The position numbers and the translations under genes are program-made. Shown here piece by piece: positions 51,456 through 59,557 of a DNA stretch of 64,000 nucleotides. The DNA is from Luteimonas vadosa (GTDB lineage: Bacteria; Pseudomonadota; Gammaproteobacteria; Xanthomonadales; Xanthomonadaceae), in NCBI RefSeq assembly GCF_039543545.1, contig NZ_BAABJY010000001.1:1116001-1180000 (forward strand), read 5' to 3'. The notes under the pieces were generated by a model. That model saw only the letters and a program-made list of their open reading frames with translations, searched no databases and was not told the origin of the DNA. How positions within the stretch are numbered: the stretch's first letter is position 1; every line of letters starts with the position of its first letter.

Positions 51456-52058
51456 ATGGGTACCACGCTGATCCTGCTCGTCTTTCTCGCCGCGCTGGTC
51501 GCCTTCGCGCTTTGGGGCGTGGGTATCTACAACGGGCTGATCGCCGCCCGCAATGCCTTCAAGAACGCGTTTGCGCAGATCGACGTCCAGCTCCAGCGGC
51601 GCTTCGACCTGATCCCGAATCTGGTCGAGACCGCCAAGGCCTACCTCTCCCACGAGCGCGGCACGCTGGAGGCGGTGACCGCAGCGCGCAACGCGGCGCA
51701 GTCCGGCCTGGCGGCGGCCAAGGCCAGTCCCGGCGACCCGGCCGCGATGGCCGAGCTCGCCCGCTCGCAGGGCGCCCTGGAAGGCGCGCTGGGCCGGCTC
51801 CTGGTGACGGTGGAAGCCTACCCGGAACTGAAGGCCAGCCAGAACATGATGCAGTTGACCGAAGAGCTGTCCAGCACCGAGAACAAGGTCGCCTTCGCCA
51901 GGCAGGCCTATAACGATTCCGTCATGCACTACAACAACAAGCGCGAAGTGTTTCCGTCGAACGTCATCGCCGGCATGTTCAACTTTGCCGAGGCGGCACT
52001 GCTGGAAATCCCGGACGAGCGGGCCGAGGTGCGCGAAGCACCGAAAGTGGAGTTCTGA
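51456..52058 (+). CDS. lemA: LemA-family membrane protein
   Basis: A 200-residue protein with an N-terminal helix (TLILLVFLAALVAFALWGVG) and the LemA coiled helices: YNGLIAARNAFKNAFAQIDV, QRRFDLIPNLVETAKAYLSH, NMMQLTEELSSTENKVAFAR and FPSNVIAGMFNF near the C terminus. It precedes an M48-family protease by 178 bases, a pairing common in bacteria; the two may form an envelope quality-control unit. Confidence 0.93.
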   Translation: MGTTLILLVFLAALVAFALWGVGIYNGLIAARNAFKNAFAQIDVQLQRRFDLIPNLVETAKAYLSHERGTLEAVTAARNAAQSGLAAAKASPGDPAAMAELARSQGALEGALGRLLVTVEAYPELKASQNMMQLTEELSSTENKVAFARQAYNDSVMHYNNKREVFPSNVIAGMFNFAEAALLEIPDERAEVREAPKVEF

Positions 52059-52236
52059 GGGCCCGGAAGCCGGGGTTCCAGGGGCGCTTCGACTGGAGAT
52101 GACGCCCGGCCCGGCGTCCACCTGGTCCGCGTGGCGTCCTTGAGGCGGTCGGGTCGCGGCGGCATGGCAACATGCCGACGCCTGCCGCGGCCGCGGTTGG
52201 CACCAACCGTCCCTTTTCAGATCGCCCCGGACACGC

Positions 52237-54120
52237 ATGAACTTCTTCGAACAACAAGCCGCGGCCCGCAGGACGTCGACGCGCCTGGTGGTGCTGTTCT
52301 CGCTGGCCGTGCTGGGCATCGTGTTGGCCGTCGACCTCGCGGTGGCCTTGGTCTTCGGCGTGCATGGAGGTGCGCTGCTGCTGGCCTCGCTGGCGACGGT
52401 GGGCGTCATTGCCTTGGGATCGCTTTACCGGTTGTCCTCGCTGCGTGGCGGCGGCGAGGCGGTCGCGCTGCAGTTCGGAGGGGTGCCCGTCACCGGGGAT
52501 ACCACCGATCCAAACCTGCGGCGGCTGCGCAACGTGGTCGAGGAAATCTCGATCGCCTCCGGCGTTCCGGTGCCCAAGCTCTACGTGATCGAGCACGAAC
52601 CCGGGATCAATGCCTTCGCCGCGGGTTATGCGCCCACCGACGCCGTCATCGCGGTGACCCGCGGCGCGCTGGACAAACTCAACCGCGACGAACTGCAAGG
52701 CGTGGTCGCGCACGAGTTCAGCCACGTACTCAATGGCGACATGCGCTTGAACATCCGCCTGATCGGCGTGCTGTTCGGCATCCTCATGCTCAGCCTGATC
52801 GGGCGCAAGATCCTGATGTACGGCGGCGGCCGTGGCCGCGGCATGTCGGCGGTGCTGGTGGCGGCACTGATCGCGCTGGTGGTCGGTGGCATCGGCCTGT
52901 TCTTCGGCCGCATGATCAAGGCCGGCGTCAGCCGCACCCGGGAGCGGTTGGCGGACGCCTCGGCCGTGCAGTTCACGCGCCAAACCGCGGGCCTGGCCGG
53001 GGCGCTGAAGAAGATCGCCGGGCTCGAGGCCGGGTCCCGGCTCACCGATCGCAGCGATGCCGAGGAAGTCAGCCACATGCTGTTCGGCGACGGCGTCGGG
53101 CTGTCCGGCCTGTTCGCCACCCATCCGCCGATCCTGCAACGGATCCAGGCCTTGGAGCCCTCGTTCAAGCCCGAGCAAATGGCACGGTTGCAGGCGCAGT
53201 GGATGGCTGCGCCGCCCGATGGCCTGGACGAAGACGTGCACATGGGCATCGCGCCCGATCGCCGCGCATCGCTGCCGGCTGCAGGCACGGAAATCACGGT
53301 CACGCCGCCGATGGTGTCCGCCCAGGTCGCGCATCCCGAGGCCGACGACTACCTGCGGGCCGACGCCATCGTTTCGACCCTGCCGCAAGACCTGCTGGAG
53401 AAGGCACGCCAGCGGGATGCGGTGATGCCGCTGCTGCTCGCGCTGCTGCTGGATGGCGATGCAGGGGTGCGCGAACGGCAGCGCAGCGAGATCGCCGCAC
53501 GCCTGGGCAACCGCATCGCGGACGCCTCCATCGCACTGCAGCGCGACGCGCTGGCGGGCCTGCATCCGATGCAGCGGTTGCCCTTGTCCGCGATCGCCTT
53601 CCCCGTGCTGCGGCTGCGTCCGCGGCCGGAGCTGGACGTCTTCATGGACACGGTGCACGCCGTTGCGCACAGCGACGGAAAGGTCTCGTTGTTCGAATAC
53701 TGCCTGGGTCGGCTGCTGGAGGTGCAGGTGAGGGAATCGCTGGATCCCGCGCGCCATGCGCGCTTCGGCCGTCGCAAGCCCGGCGGCGTCAAGCAGGAGT
53801 TCGCGACCCTGCTGGCGGTCGTGGCGCAGGCCGGCCATCGCGATCCCACCGCCGCCAAACGCGCCTATCTGGCGGGACTGCAGCGCGTCCTGCCGCGCGA
53901 CCACGTGCCGTATGCCCCTCCCGCCGATGGCGTGCTCGCGCTCGACGAAGTGTGGCCCGCGCTGGATGCCCTGGATCCGCTGGCCAAGCAGGTCATGGTC
54001 GAGGCGATCACCGACGCCAACAGCCACGATGGGCGCATCTCGGTCGCCGAGTCGGAACTGCTGAGAACGATCTGCGGCGTGCTGCATTGCCCCTTGCCGC
54101 CGATGTTGGAGCGGGGGTGA
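52237..54120 (+). CDS. HtpX-like M48 metalloprotease with long C-terminal extension
   Basis: A 627-residue membrane protease. Two N-terminal helices (LVVLFSLAVLGIVLAVDLAV and GALLLASLATVGVIALGSLY), the zinc motif in GVVAHEFSHVLNGDMRLN, further helices around residues 180-225 and ERLADASAVQFTR with the third zinc ligand. Residues from about 330 on form an extra domain absent from HtpX, with TerB-like segments such as AHSDGKVSLFEYCLGRLLEV and ITDANSHDGRISVAESELLR. The start ATG 52237 lacks a strong RBS. LemA is the adjacent upstream gene. Confidence 0.9.
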   Translation: MNFFEQQAAARRTSTRLVVLFSLAVLGIVLAVDLAVALVFGVHGGALLLASLATVGVIALGSLYRLSSLRGGGEAVALQFGGVPVTGDTTDPNLRRLRNVVEEISIASGVPVPKLYVIEHEPGINAFAAGYAPTDAVIAVTRGALDKLNRDELQGVVAHEFSHVLNGDMRLNIRLIGVLFGILMLSLIGRKILMYGGGRGRGMSAVLVAALIALVVGGIGLFFGRMIKAGVSRTRERLADASAVQFTRQTAGLAGALKKIAGLEAGSRLTDRSDAEEVSHMLFGDGVGLSGLFATHPPILQRIQALEPSFKPEQMARLQAQWMAAPPDGLDEDVHMGIAPDRRASLPAAGTEITVTPPMVSAQVAHPEADDYLRADAIVSTLPQDLLEKARQRDAVMPLLLALLLDGDAGVRERQRSEIAARLGNRIADASIALQRDALAGLHPMQRLPLSAIAFPVLRLRPRPELDVFMDTVHAVAHSDGKVSLFEYCLGRLLEVQVRESLDPARHARFGRRKPGGVKQEFATLLAVVAQAGHRDPTAAKRAYLAGLQRVLPRDHVPYAPPADGVLALDEVWPALDALDPLAKQVMVEAITDANSHDGRISVAESELLRTICGVLHCPLPPMLERG

Positions 54121-54190
54121 TCGTGTTACGTGCGCCGGCTTGTTGTTCTGACGACCCTTGTAGTGTTCCCGCTGGTAGCTGGATCCGGTT
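54121..54190 (+). other. short unique stretch before the repeat region
   Basis: About 70 bases between the protease stop and the repeat cluster; no gene or signal recognised. Confidence 0.4.
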
Positions 54191-54193
54191 GTA

Positions 54194-54255
54194 GCTCTTG
54201 ATCGTCACTCCCGCGAAGGCGGTAGTCCGACTTGATGTTCTTCAAGATCAAGAGC
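54194..54255. repeat. REP-like inverted repeat
   Basis: GCTCTTGATC (54194-54203) and GATCAAGAGC (54246-54255) are perfect inverse copies. Between them ACTCCCGCGAAGGCGGTAGT (54206-54225) forms a hairpin with GAAG loop, the CCCGC-GAAG-GCGG core of REP elements widespread in xanthomonads. Confidence 0.75.
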
Positions 54256-54267
54256 TTCCGCCCTGTC

Positions 54268-54750
54268 GGTCGGGTAACTTTTCTTTGCTGGTGCAAAGAA
54301 AAGTCACCAAAAGAAAGCACCTTCCCCGACGGAGCAAACCGATCGCTTCTTCGGCGAAGGGATTTTTCGACAGGGCATCCATGCCCTGGTCGAAAATGGC
54401 GCACATCCATGTGCGCCGCCCTCTGGGTCTCCGGTTCATGCGGTGGGTCGACTTCGTGGGAGGCAAGAGCAAGCCAAGCTCGGCTTCCGGCCCTTGCCTT
54501 TCATCACAGCAAACCACTACTTTTTTTCCAGACCCGTAGGGCGGCGGGCATGGCCCGCCGTTTTCAGACTTCGCCAGGGATGGCGAGTCGGAAAATCCCC
54601 GCAACGCCCCAGTTGGCGAGTTTGCTTCGTCGGGGAAGGCCCTTTTCCTTGGTTCGTTTCTTTGACTCGCGCCTTTGGCGCTCACCCCTTCGGGGTTGGC
54701 TCCGCCGTTCGCGCGCTAGTGCGCGCAGTGGGCCAGCAAAAGAAGTGAAC
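54268..54750. repeat. hairpin-rich interspersed element with inverted ends
   Basis: About 480 non-coding bases. An inner inverted repeat of 20 bases with one mismatch lies at 54320-54339 (CCTTCCCCGACGGAGCAAAC) and 54620-54639. Inside are perfect hairpins ACTTTTCTTTGC-TGGT-GCAAAGAAAAGT (54277-54304), CAGGGCATCCATGCCCTG with flanking TTTTCGA/TCGAAAA (54364-54396), GGCGCACAT-CC-ATGTGCGCC (54398-54417) and CGGCGGGC-ATG-GCCCGCCG followed by TTTT (54542-54564). GC content falls below the surroundings. No transposase is present, so it is a MITE-like or REP-like element, not an insertion sequence. Open frames in it are shadows. Confidence 0.75.
54542..54564 (+). terminator. terminator-like hairpin inside the repeat
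   Basis: CGGCGGGC/GCCCGCCG with ATG loop and TTTT after it. Could end transcription from lemA-M48 in the plus direction. Confidence 0.5.
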
Positions 54751-54820
54751 TCGCCGAAGGCGAAATGCTCTCGCTGTTGGAAGAGCAAGACCGCCTCGCA
54801 CTCACGTCGGTTGAAAGACG

Positions 54821-56449
54821 TCAAGCACCGCTCAGTATCAAATCCGCCGCCCTCTCCGCGATCATGATCGTCGGCGCATTGGTGTTGCCGCCGGGCAAGG
54901 CGGGCATCACCGAGGCGTCGACTACCCGCAATCCCGTGACGCCGCGGACGCGCAGTGAAGGGTCGACCACCGCATCATCGCCGCTGCCCATTCGGCACGT
55001 GCCGACCGGGTGGTAAACGGTTTCGGCCTTGGCGCGGATGAAATCGGCGAGTTCGGCATCCGTCAGGTCGTCGCGGGCGGGAAAGATCGGTGCGCCGCGG
55101 TAGGGGTCGAACGCCTCCTGCGAGAGGATGTCCCGCGAGAGCTTCGCGCACTCCACCATCATCCTGAGGTCGAAGCCTTCCTCGTCGCTCAGGTAGTTGG
55201 CCTCGATCCGCGCCTTGTCGCTGGCCCGGTTACTTGCCAGCCGGATCCGGCCGCGGCTGCGGGGGCGCAGGAAGCAGGCATGCAGCGTGTAGCCATCGCC
55301 CGGCAAGCGACGGCGGCCATGGTCGTCGAGCATGGCGGGGACGAAGTGGAACTGGATATCGGCCCGGACGTCCGGCGCGAAGCGCGAGCGCACGAAGCCG
55401 CCCGCCTCGGCGATGTTGCTGCTGCCGGGCCCCCCATGGCCGCGCAGGTAGTAGTCATAGGCGATGCGCAGGTCGCCGACGCGGTCGTAGGTCACGCGTT
55501 GGGTGCAGTGGCGCAACGTGCAGATATCGAGGTGGTCCTGCAGGTTGGCGCCGACGGCCGGGGCGTCATGGAGGACCTTGATGCGATGCCGGCGCAGTTC
55601 GTCCGCGGGGCCGATGCCCGACAGCATGAGCAGCTGTGGCGAGTTGATGGCGCCGCCGCACAGCAGCACCTCGCGGGTCGCGCGGACATGGAAGGCCTGT
55701 CCGCGCGCCGAGTACGTCGCCCCGGAGGCGCGCATGCCGCCGTCGTGGCCGGGTTCGAACGTGATGCGGCTGACATTGGCCCCGGTCCGTACCGTGAGGT
55801 TGGGGCGGTCGCGGATCGGCGCCAGGTAGGCGGCGGCCGACGAGCAGCGCACGCCGTCGCGCTGGGTGACCTGGTAAAGGCCGACGCCACGTTGCACCGG
55901 GCCGTTGAAATCCGGATTGCGCGCGAAACCCGCCTGTTCGCCCGCCTCGATGAATACCGTCGACAGCGGATTGACATGGCGCAGGTCGGAGACCGCCAGC
56001 GGGCCGTCGGCGCCATGCAGCGCGTCTCCGCCGCGGTTGTTGGATTCGCTGCGCTTGAAGTACCGCAGCACCGTGTCCCAGTCCCAGCCGGTCGCGCCGC
56101 CCGCCGCCCAGTCGTCGTAATCGGAAGGGACGCCACGGATGTAGCACATGGCGTTGATCGAACTCGATCCGCCGAGCACCTTGCCGCGCGGCCACCACAA
56201 TTCGCGATCGCCGAGCCCCGGTTCGGGCGCGGTGCTGTAGTCCCAGTTGACGCCCTTCTGGCCGACCAGCTTGGCCAGCCCGGCGGGCATGTGGATGAAG
56301 GGATGCCAGTCGCGCGGGCCCGCCTCGAGCAGGAGCACGCTGGCATCCGGGTCCGCGCTCAAGCGGTTGGCGAGGACGCAACCGGCGGATCCGGCGCCAA
56401 CCACGATGTAGTCGTACGCAACGTCGCGCGAAGTGTGATCCGGGGGCAT
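54821..56449 (-). CDS. GMC-family FAD oxidoreductase (choline dehydrogenase-like)
   Basis: A 542-residue flavin alcohol dehydrogenase. The FAD site is YIVVGAGSAGCVLANRLS near the N terminus; signature 1 is GKVLGGSSSINAMCYIRG, signature 2 GGAINSPQLLMLSGIGP; the C-terminal active-site region has YHPVGTCRMGSGDDAVVDPS and VVDASVMPALPGGNTNAPTI with the catalytic His/Asn pair. Substrate unknown; choline or another alcohol is typical. It is divergent from the transporter gene at 56568 and followed by the repeat element on its 3' side. Confidence 0.94.
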   Translation of the reverse strand: MPPDHTSRDVAYDYIVVGAGSAGCVLANRLSADPDASVLLLEAGPRDWHPFIHMPAGLAKLVGQKGVNWDYSTAPEPGLGDRELWWPRGKVLGGSSSINAMCYIRGVPSDYDDWAAGGATGWDWDTVLRYFKRSESNNRGGDALHGADGPLAVSDLRHVNPLSTVFIEAGEQAGFARNPDFNGPVQRGVGLYQVTQRDGVRCSSAAAYLAPIRDRPNLTVRTGANVSRITFEPGHDGGMRASGATYSARGQAFHVRATREVLLCGGAINSPQLLMLSGIGPADELRRHRIKVLHDAPAVGANLQDHLDICTLRHCTQRVTYDRVGDLRIAYDYYLRGHGGPGSSNIAEAGGFVRSRFAPDVRADIQFHFVPAMLDDHGRRRLPGDGYTLHACFLRPRSRGRIRLASNRASDKARIEANYLSDEEGFDLRMMVECAKLSRDILSQEAFDPYRGAPIFPARDDLTDAELADFIRAKAETVYHPVGTCRMGSGDDAVVDPSLRVRGVTGLRVVDASVMPALPGGNTNAPTIMIAERAADLILSGA

Positions 56450-56567
56450 CGGTCGAAGCTAAGCGGGCAGGCTAGAGCATATGCTCGGGGGGCGGCACGC
56501 GATCTCCCGTGCTGGCGGGTTGCCCGGGCATCCGCTAACGTTCCAGCGATTGCGCTTTCGCGCAGCC

Positions 56568-57974
56568 ATGCGAAGCCGGATGACCCCACCCGCCGCCAGT
56601 GCCGTCGCGCAGCGCAAGGGACGTTTCCGGGGGGCGCTCGCGGAATCGCCGCCGCTGTGGTGGGCGCTGGTCTATTTCTTCAGCCTGCTCTGCGGTTACT
56701 ACGTCCTGCGACCCGTCCGCGATGCGATGGGGGCCTCGACCGACGTCGCGGCGATCTTCCCGCGTTCGTGGATCGCCCTTGGGGAACGCCACGGTTTCGA
56801 AGTCGGGGCATTCACCCTGCAACTGCTTTTCACCGGAACCTTCGTGGCGATGCTGCTGCTCCAGCCGGTCTATGGCGCACTGGTGTCGCGCTATCCGCGC
56901 CGGGTGTTCCTGCCGGTCGTGTACCTGTTTTTCATCGGCTGCCTGGTCGGGTTCTGGTGGGCATTCGGTACCGGTGCTTCGGGTCGTGGCGCGCTGTTCT
57001 TCATCTGGGTCGCGGTGTTCAACCTGTTCGCGGTCACGGTGTTCTGGAGCTTCATGGCGGACGTGTTCGACAACGAACACGCCAAGCGGGTCTATGGCTA
57101 CATCGGAGCCGGGGGCACGCTGGGCGCCTTGTGCGGACCGGTGATCACCCGATTCCTGGTGGGACCACTGGGCGTGGCCAACCTGCTGCTGGTATCGGCG
57201 GGATTCCTCGCGGCATGCCTGCTTTGCATCATGAAGTTGCGCCCGTGGGCGCGCAGGCGCGAGCGGGAACTCGGGGACTCCGGGGGGGAGCAGCCAATGG
57301 GCGGGACGATGCTCGCCGGCCTGCGCCTGGTGTGGGAACGCCCGCTGCTGAGGGCGCTGGCCTTGCTGATGTTCTTCGGCGTGGGCGTCGGCACGCTGTT
57401 GTACAACGAGCAGGCCGCCATCGTCCGCGAGTTCTACCCCACCGCCGAGGGTGCGACTCGCTATTACTCGACGATCGACTGGGCGGTGAACGGCCTGACC
57501 CTGGTGGTGCAGGTGCTGCTGACGCGCCTGCTCCTGCGCCGGTACGGCGTGGCCCCGTTGCTGCTCTTGCCGGCGATCGCCATCCTGCTGGGTTACACGC
57601 TGCTGGCGGCCTCGCCCTTGCCGCTGCTCGTGGCGACCGTGCAGGTGGTGACGCGCGCCAGCGAATTCTCTCTCAGCAAGCCGGCCCGCGAGACGCTGTA
57701 CACCCGTGTGGACCGCGAGTCCCGCTACAAGGCCAAGGCGGCGATCGATACCGTGGTCTACCGCGGCGGCGACCTGACCTTCGTCTGGCTGCACAAGGCG
57801 TTGTCCATGCTCGGCTCCAAGGTGGTGTTCCTTTCGGGAATCGGCATCGCCGCGGGCCTGGTCTATGGCGCATGGCGCGTGGCGCGCGCCGAGCGCAGCC
57901 TGCCGGCATCCCCGGGTCCCGGCAACGGCGCAGGAACCGGTTCCGCCGAAGAAAGACAAGTCCATGCGACCTGA
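56568..57974 (+). CDS. NTP/NDP exchange transporter-like MFS protein (NTT/Tlc-like)
   Basis: A 468-residue membrane protein with about 11-12 helices. Segments LVYFFSLLCGYYVLRPVRDA, FFIWVAVFNLFAVTVFWSFM, RVYGYIGAGGTLGALCGPVI and ASEFSLSKPARETLYTRVDR resemble the NTT (ATP/ADP translocase-like) group found also in free-living bacteria. Function here is unknown; true nucleotide exchange occurs in intracellular parasites and plastids, so that name should be read as fold similarity. The start could also be the ATG at 56580. A metallophosphoesterase gene follows 81 bases downstream. Confidence 0.85.
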   Translation: MRSRMTPPAASAVAQRKGRFRGALAESPPLWWALVYFFSLLCGYYVLRPVRDAMGASTDVAAIFPRSWIALGERHGFEVGAFTLQLLFTGTFVAMLLLQPVYGALVSRYPRRVFLPVVYLFFIGCLVGFWWAFGTGASGRGALFFIWVAVFNLFAVTVFWSFMADVFDNEHAKRVYGYIGAGGTLGALCGPVITRFLVGPLGVANLLLVSAGFLAACLLCIMKLRPWARRRERELGDSGGEQPMGGTMLAGLRLVWERPLLRALALLMFFGVGVGTLLYNEQAAIVREFYPTAEGATRYYSTIDWAVNGLTLVVQVLLTRLLLRRYGVAPLLLLPAIAILLGYTLLAASPLPLLVATVQVVTRASEFSLSKPARETLYTRVDRESRYKAKAAIDTVVYRGGDLTFVWLHKALSMLGSKVVFLSGIGIAAGLVYGAWRVARAERSLPASPGPGNGAGTGSAEERQVHAT

Positions 57975-58055
57975 GGACCGCCATCGCTTGGCGGCGTGCC
58001 GGGCGCGGATGTCCGAGCCGCGCACCGCCATGGGGTTCGAAGGCGGGGGCACCGG

Positions 58056-58943
58056 ATGACCCGGCTCGAGGCTTCCCGCCGGCGTCGCCGCTGGCTGACC
58101 TGGTCGTTGCGCATCGCGGTGGCAACGCTGCTGGCGATTGCCGTGCGCGGCTTCATCTGGGAACCGTCGCAACTGGTCGAACGCGATCACGTGCTGGCCT
58201 TGCCGGGCTGGCCGGCGTCCTGCGACGGGCTACGGCTGGACGTGGTCGCCGACACGCACACCGGTTCGCCCCGCAATGGCCTGGAGAACCTGGACCGCTG
58301 GGTCCAGAGGCTGGTCGAGAGCGATGCCGATGCCGTCCTGATGGCGGGCGATTACGTGATCCTCAGCGTGTTCCTGGGCACCTACATCCCTGCGGATGTG
58401 GTCGCCCGGCACCTGCGGCCGCTGACGGCGCGCAAGCCCGTGTACGCCGTGCTCGGCAACCACGACTGGTGGAAGGACGGCCCGAAGGTCCGCGACGCAT
58501 TCGTGGCGGCCGGGGTCCGGATGATCGACGACCATGCCGAAGCGGTGGAGCTGCGCGGCTGCCGTTTCTGGATCGCCGGGCTCGGCGATTTCCTGGAGGG
58601 CAAACCGGATGTCGCGGGCACGTTCGCGATGATCGGTGACGATGCCCCGGTGGTCGCATTGACCCACGGGCCCGACCTGTTCCGCGACATCCCCGCGCGC
58701 GCCGCGCTGACGGTGGCCGGCCACACCCATGGTGGCCAGATCGATCCCTGGCCGTTCCCAAGGCATGACCCGCAACCCTTCGTGCTGGGTTCGCCTTGGC
58801 TCAAGTGGCACGTGGTCGACGGCGATCGGCACCTGTTCGTCACCCCCGGCATCGGCACCAGCATCCTGCCGATGCGCCTGGGCGTGCCGCCGGAGATCTC
58901 CCGCCTGACGTTGCGTGCGCAGGCGTTGCCTCCAGCGCGGTGA
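58056..58943 (+). CDS. membrane-anchored metallophosphoesterase
   Basis: A 295-residue calcineurin-like phosphoesterase. N-terminal helix SLRIAVATLLAIAVRGFIW anchors it to the membrane. The catalytic motifs are RLDVVADTHTGSP (D-x-H), LMAGDYV (G-D), VYAVLGNHDWWKDG (G-N-H-D), ALTHGPDLFRD (H) and TVAGHTHGGQIDP (G-H-x-H). The start is ATG 58056; upstream residues are spurious. It is similar to YkuE/LpxH-like enzymes of the periplasmic-side group. It follows the transporter on the same strand, probably in one transcript. Confidence 0.93.
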   Translation: MTRLEASRRRRRWLTWSLRIAVATLLAIAVRGFIWEPSQLVERDHVLALPGWPASCDGLRLDVVADTHTGSPRNGLENLDRWVQRLVESDADAVLMAGDYVILSVFLGTYIPADVVARHLRPLTARKPVYAVLGNHDWWKDGPKVRDAFVAAGVRMIDDHAEAVELRGCRFWIAGLGDFLEGKPDVAGTFAMIGDDAPVVALTHGPDLFRDIPARAALTVAGHTHGGQIDPWPFPRHDPQPFVLGSPWLKWHVVDGDRHLFVTPGIGTSILPMRLGVPPEISRLTLRAQALPPAR

Positions 58944-58955
58944 TGCCGACCGGCA

Positions 58956-59429
58956 CTAACGGCGCGGCGAGACCCACATCAGGATGCGCGCGCTGAACAC
59001 CTCTTCGCCCGCTGGATCGCGTACCGAAACATCGACCGGCAGCTCCCGGCCCTGCTCCGCGACTTCGAGCGGATGCGCGAGGGTCGCCTTCGCGCGCATG
59101 GTGCCCTCCGCCTTCCTGAGGTACCGGACCGTCATGCCCTTGGGGATCCAGCGCATCGTGGGCGGCAAGGTGGCGTCCGTCGCCAGTCCGGCGACGAGTT
59201 CCGCCAGGTTGCACAGCGCGATGGCGTGCACCGTCCCCAGGTGGTTGGTGACGTGGCGGCGGTGGCGCAGGGTGGCTTCGCAGGTGCCCGGCGCAAGGCG
59301 CCGGATCCGTGGCGAAATGCTCGCGAAGTAGGGCGCCTTGAAGCAGACGGCGCGGGAGAACAGCCAAAGTCCCCCGGGCCAGCGGTGCAGGCGCTCGTAG
59401 AGCCGCAACACGGGCGAGGTCGCCGTCAT
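58956..59429 (-). CDS. DUF4442 hotdog-fold protein (thioesterase-like)
   Basis: A 157-residue single-domain protein (start ATG 59429, MTATSPVLRLYERL). Pattern ISPRIRRLAPGTCEATLRHR, RHVTNHLGTVHAIALCNLAE and GMTVRYLRKAEGTMRAKATL corresponds to DUF4442, a hotdog fold related to acyl-CoA thioesterases; the N-H-x-x-x-x-H segment sits where the catalytic/ligand residues lie. It lies between the phosphoesterase and fadE, on fadE's strand, consistent with a fatty-acid role. A longer start at 59510 lacks support. Confidence 0.85.
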   Translation of the reverse strand: MTATSPVLRLYERLHRWPGGLWLFSRAVCFKAPYFASISPRIRRLAPGTCEATLRHRRHVTNHLGTVHAIALCNLAELVAGLATDATLPPTMRWIPKGMTVRYLRKAEGTMRAKATLAHPLEVAEQGRELPVDVSVRDPAGEEVFSARILMWVSPRR

Positions 59430-59557
59430 CCGCGATGTCGCCTCAAGGTCCCGGGCCGAGGGGGCAAGCCGGGCAGGCTGCCGGCGTTCGCCGGACGCGA
59501 CGGGCGCCATCGGCAGCCGCTCCGGTCATCGTGCGCGATGCGAGCGGCGTGGCCGGG

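Noticed and set aside
54232..54867. Open frames across the hairpin-rich repeat.
   Set aside because: They run through perfect hairpins, lack RBS and family-like sequence, and overlap one another on both strands.
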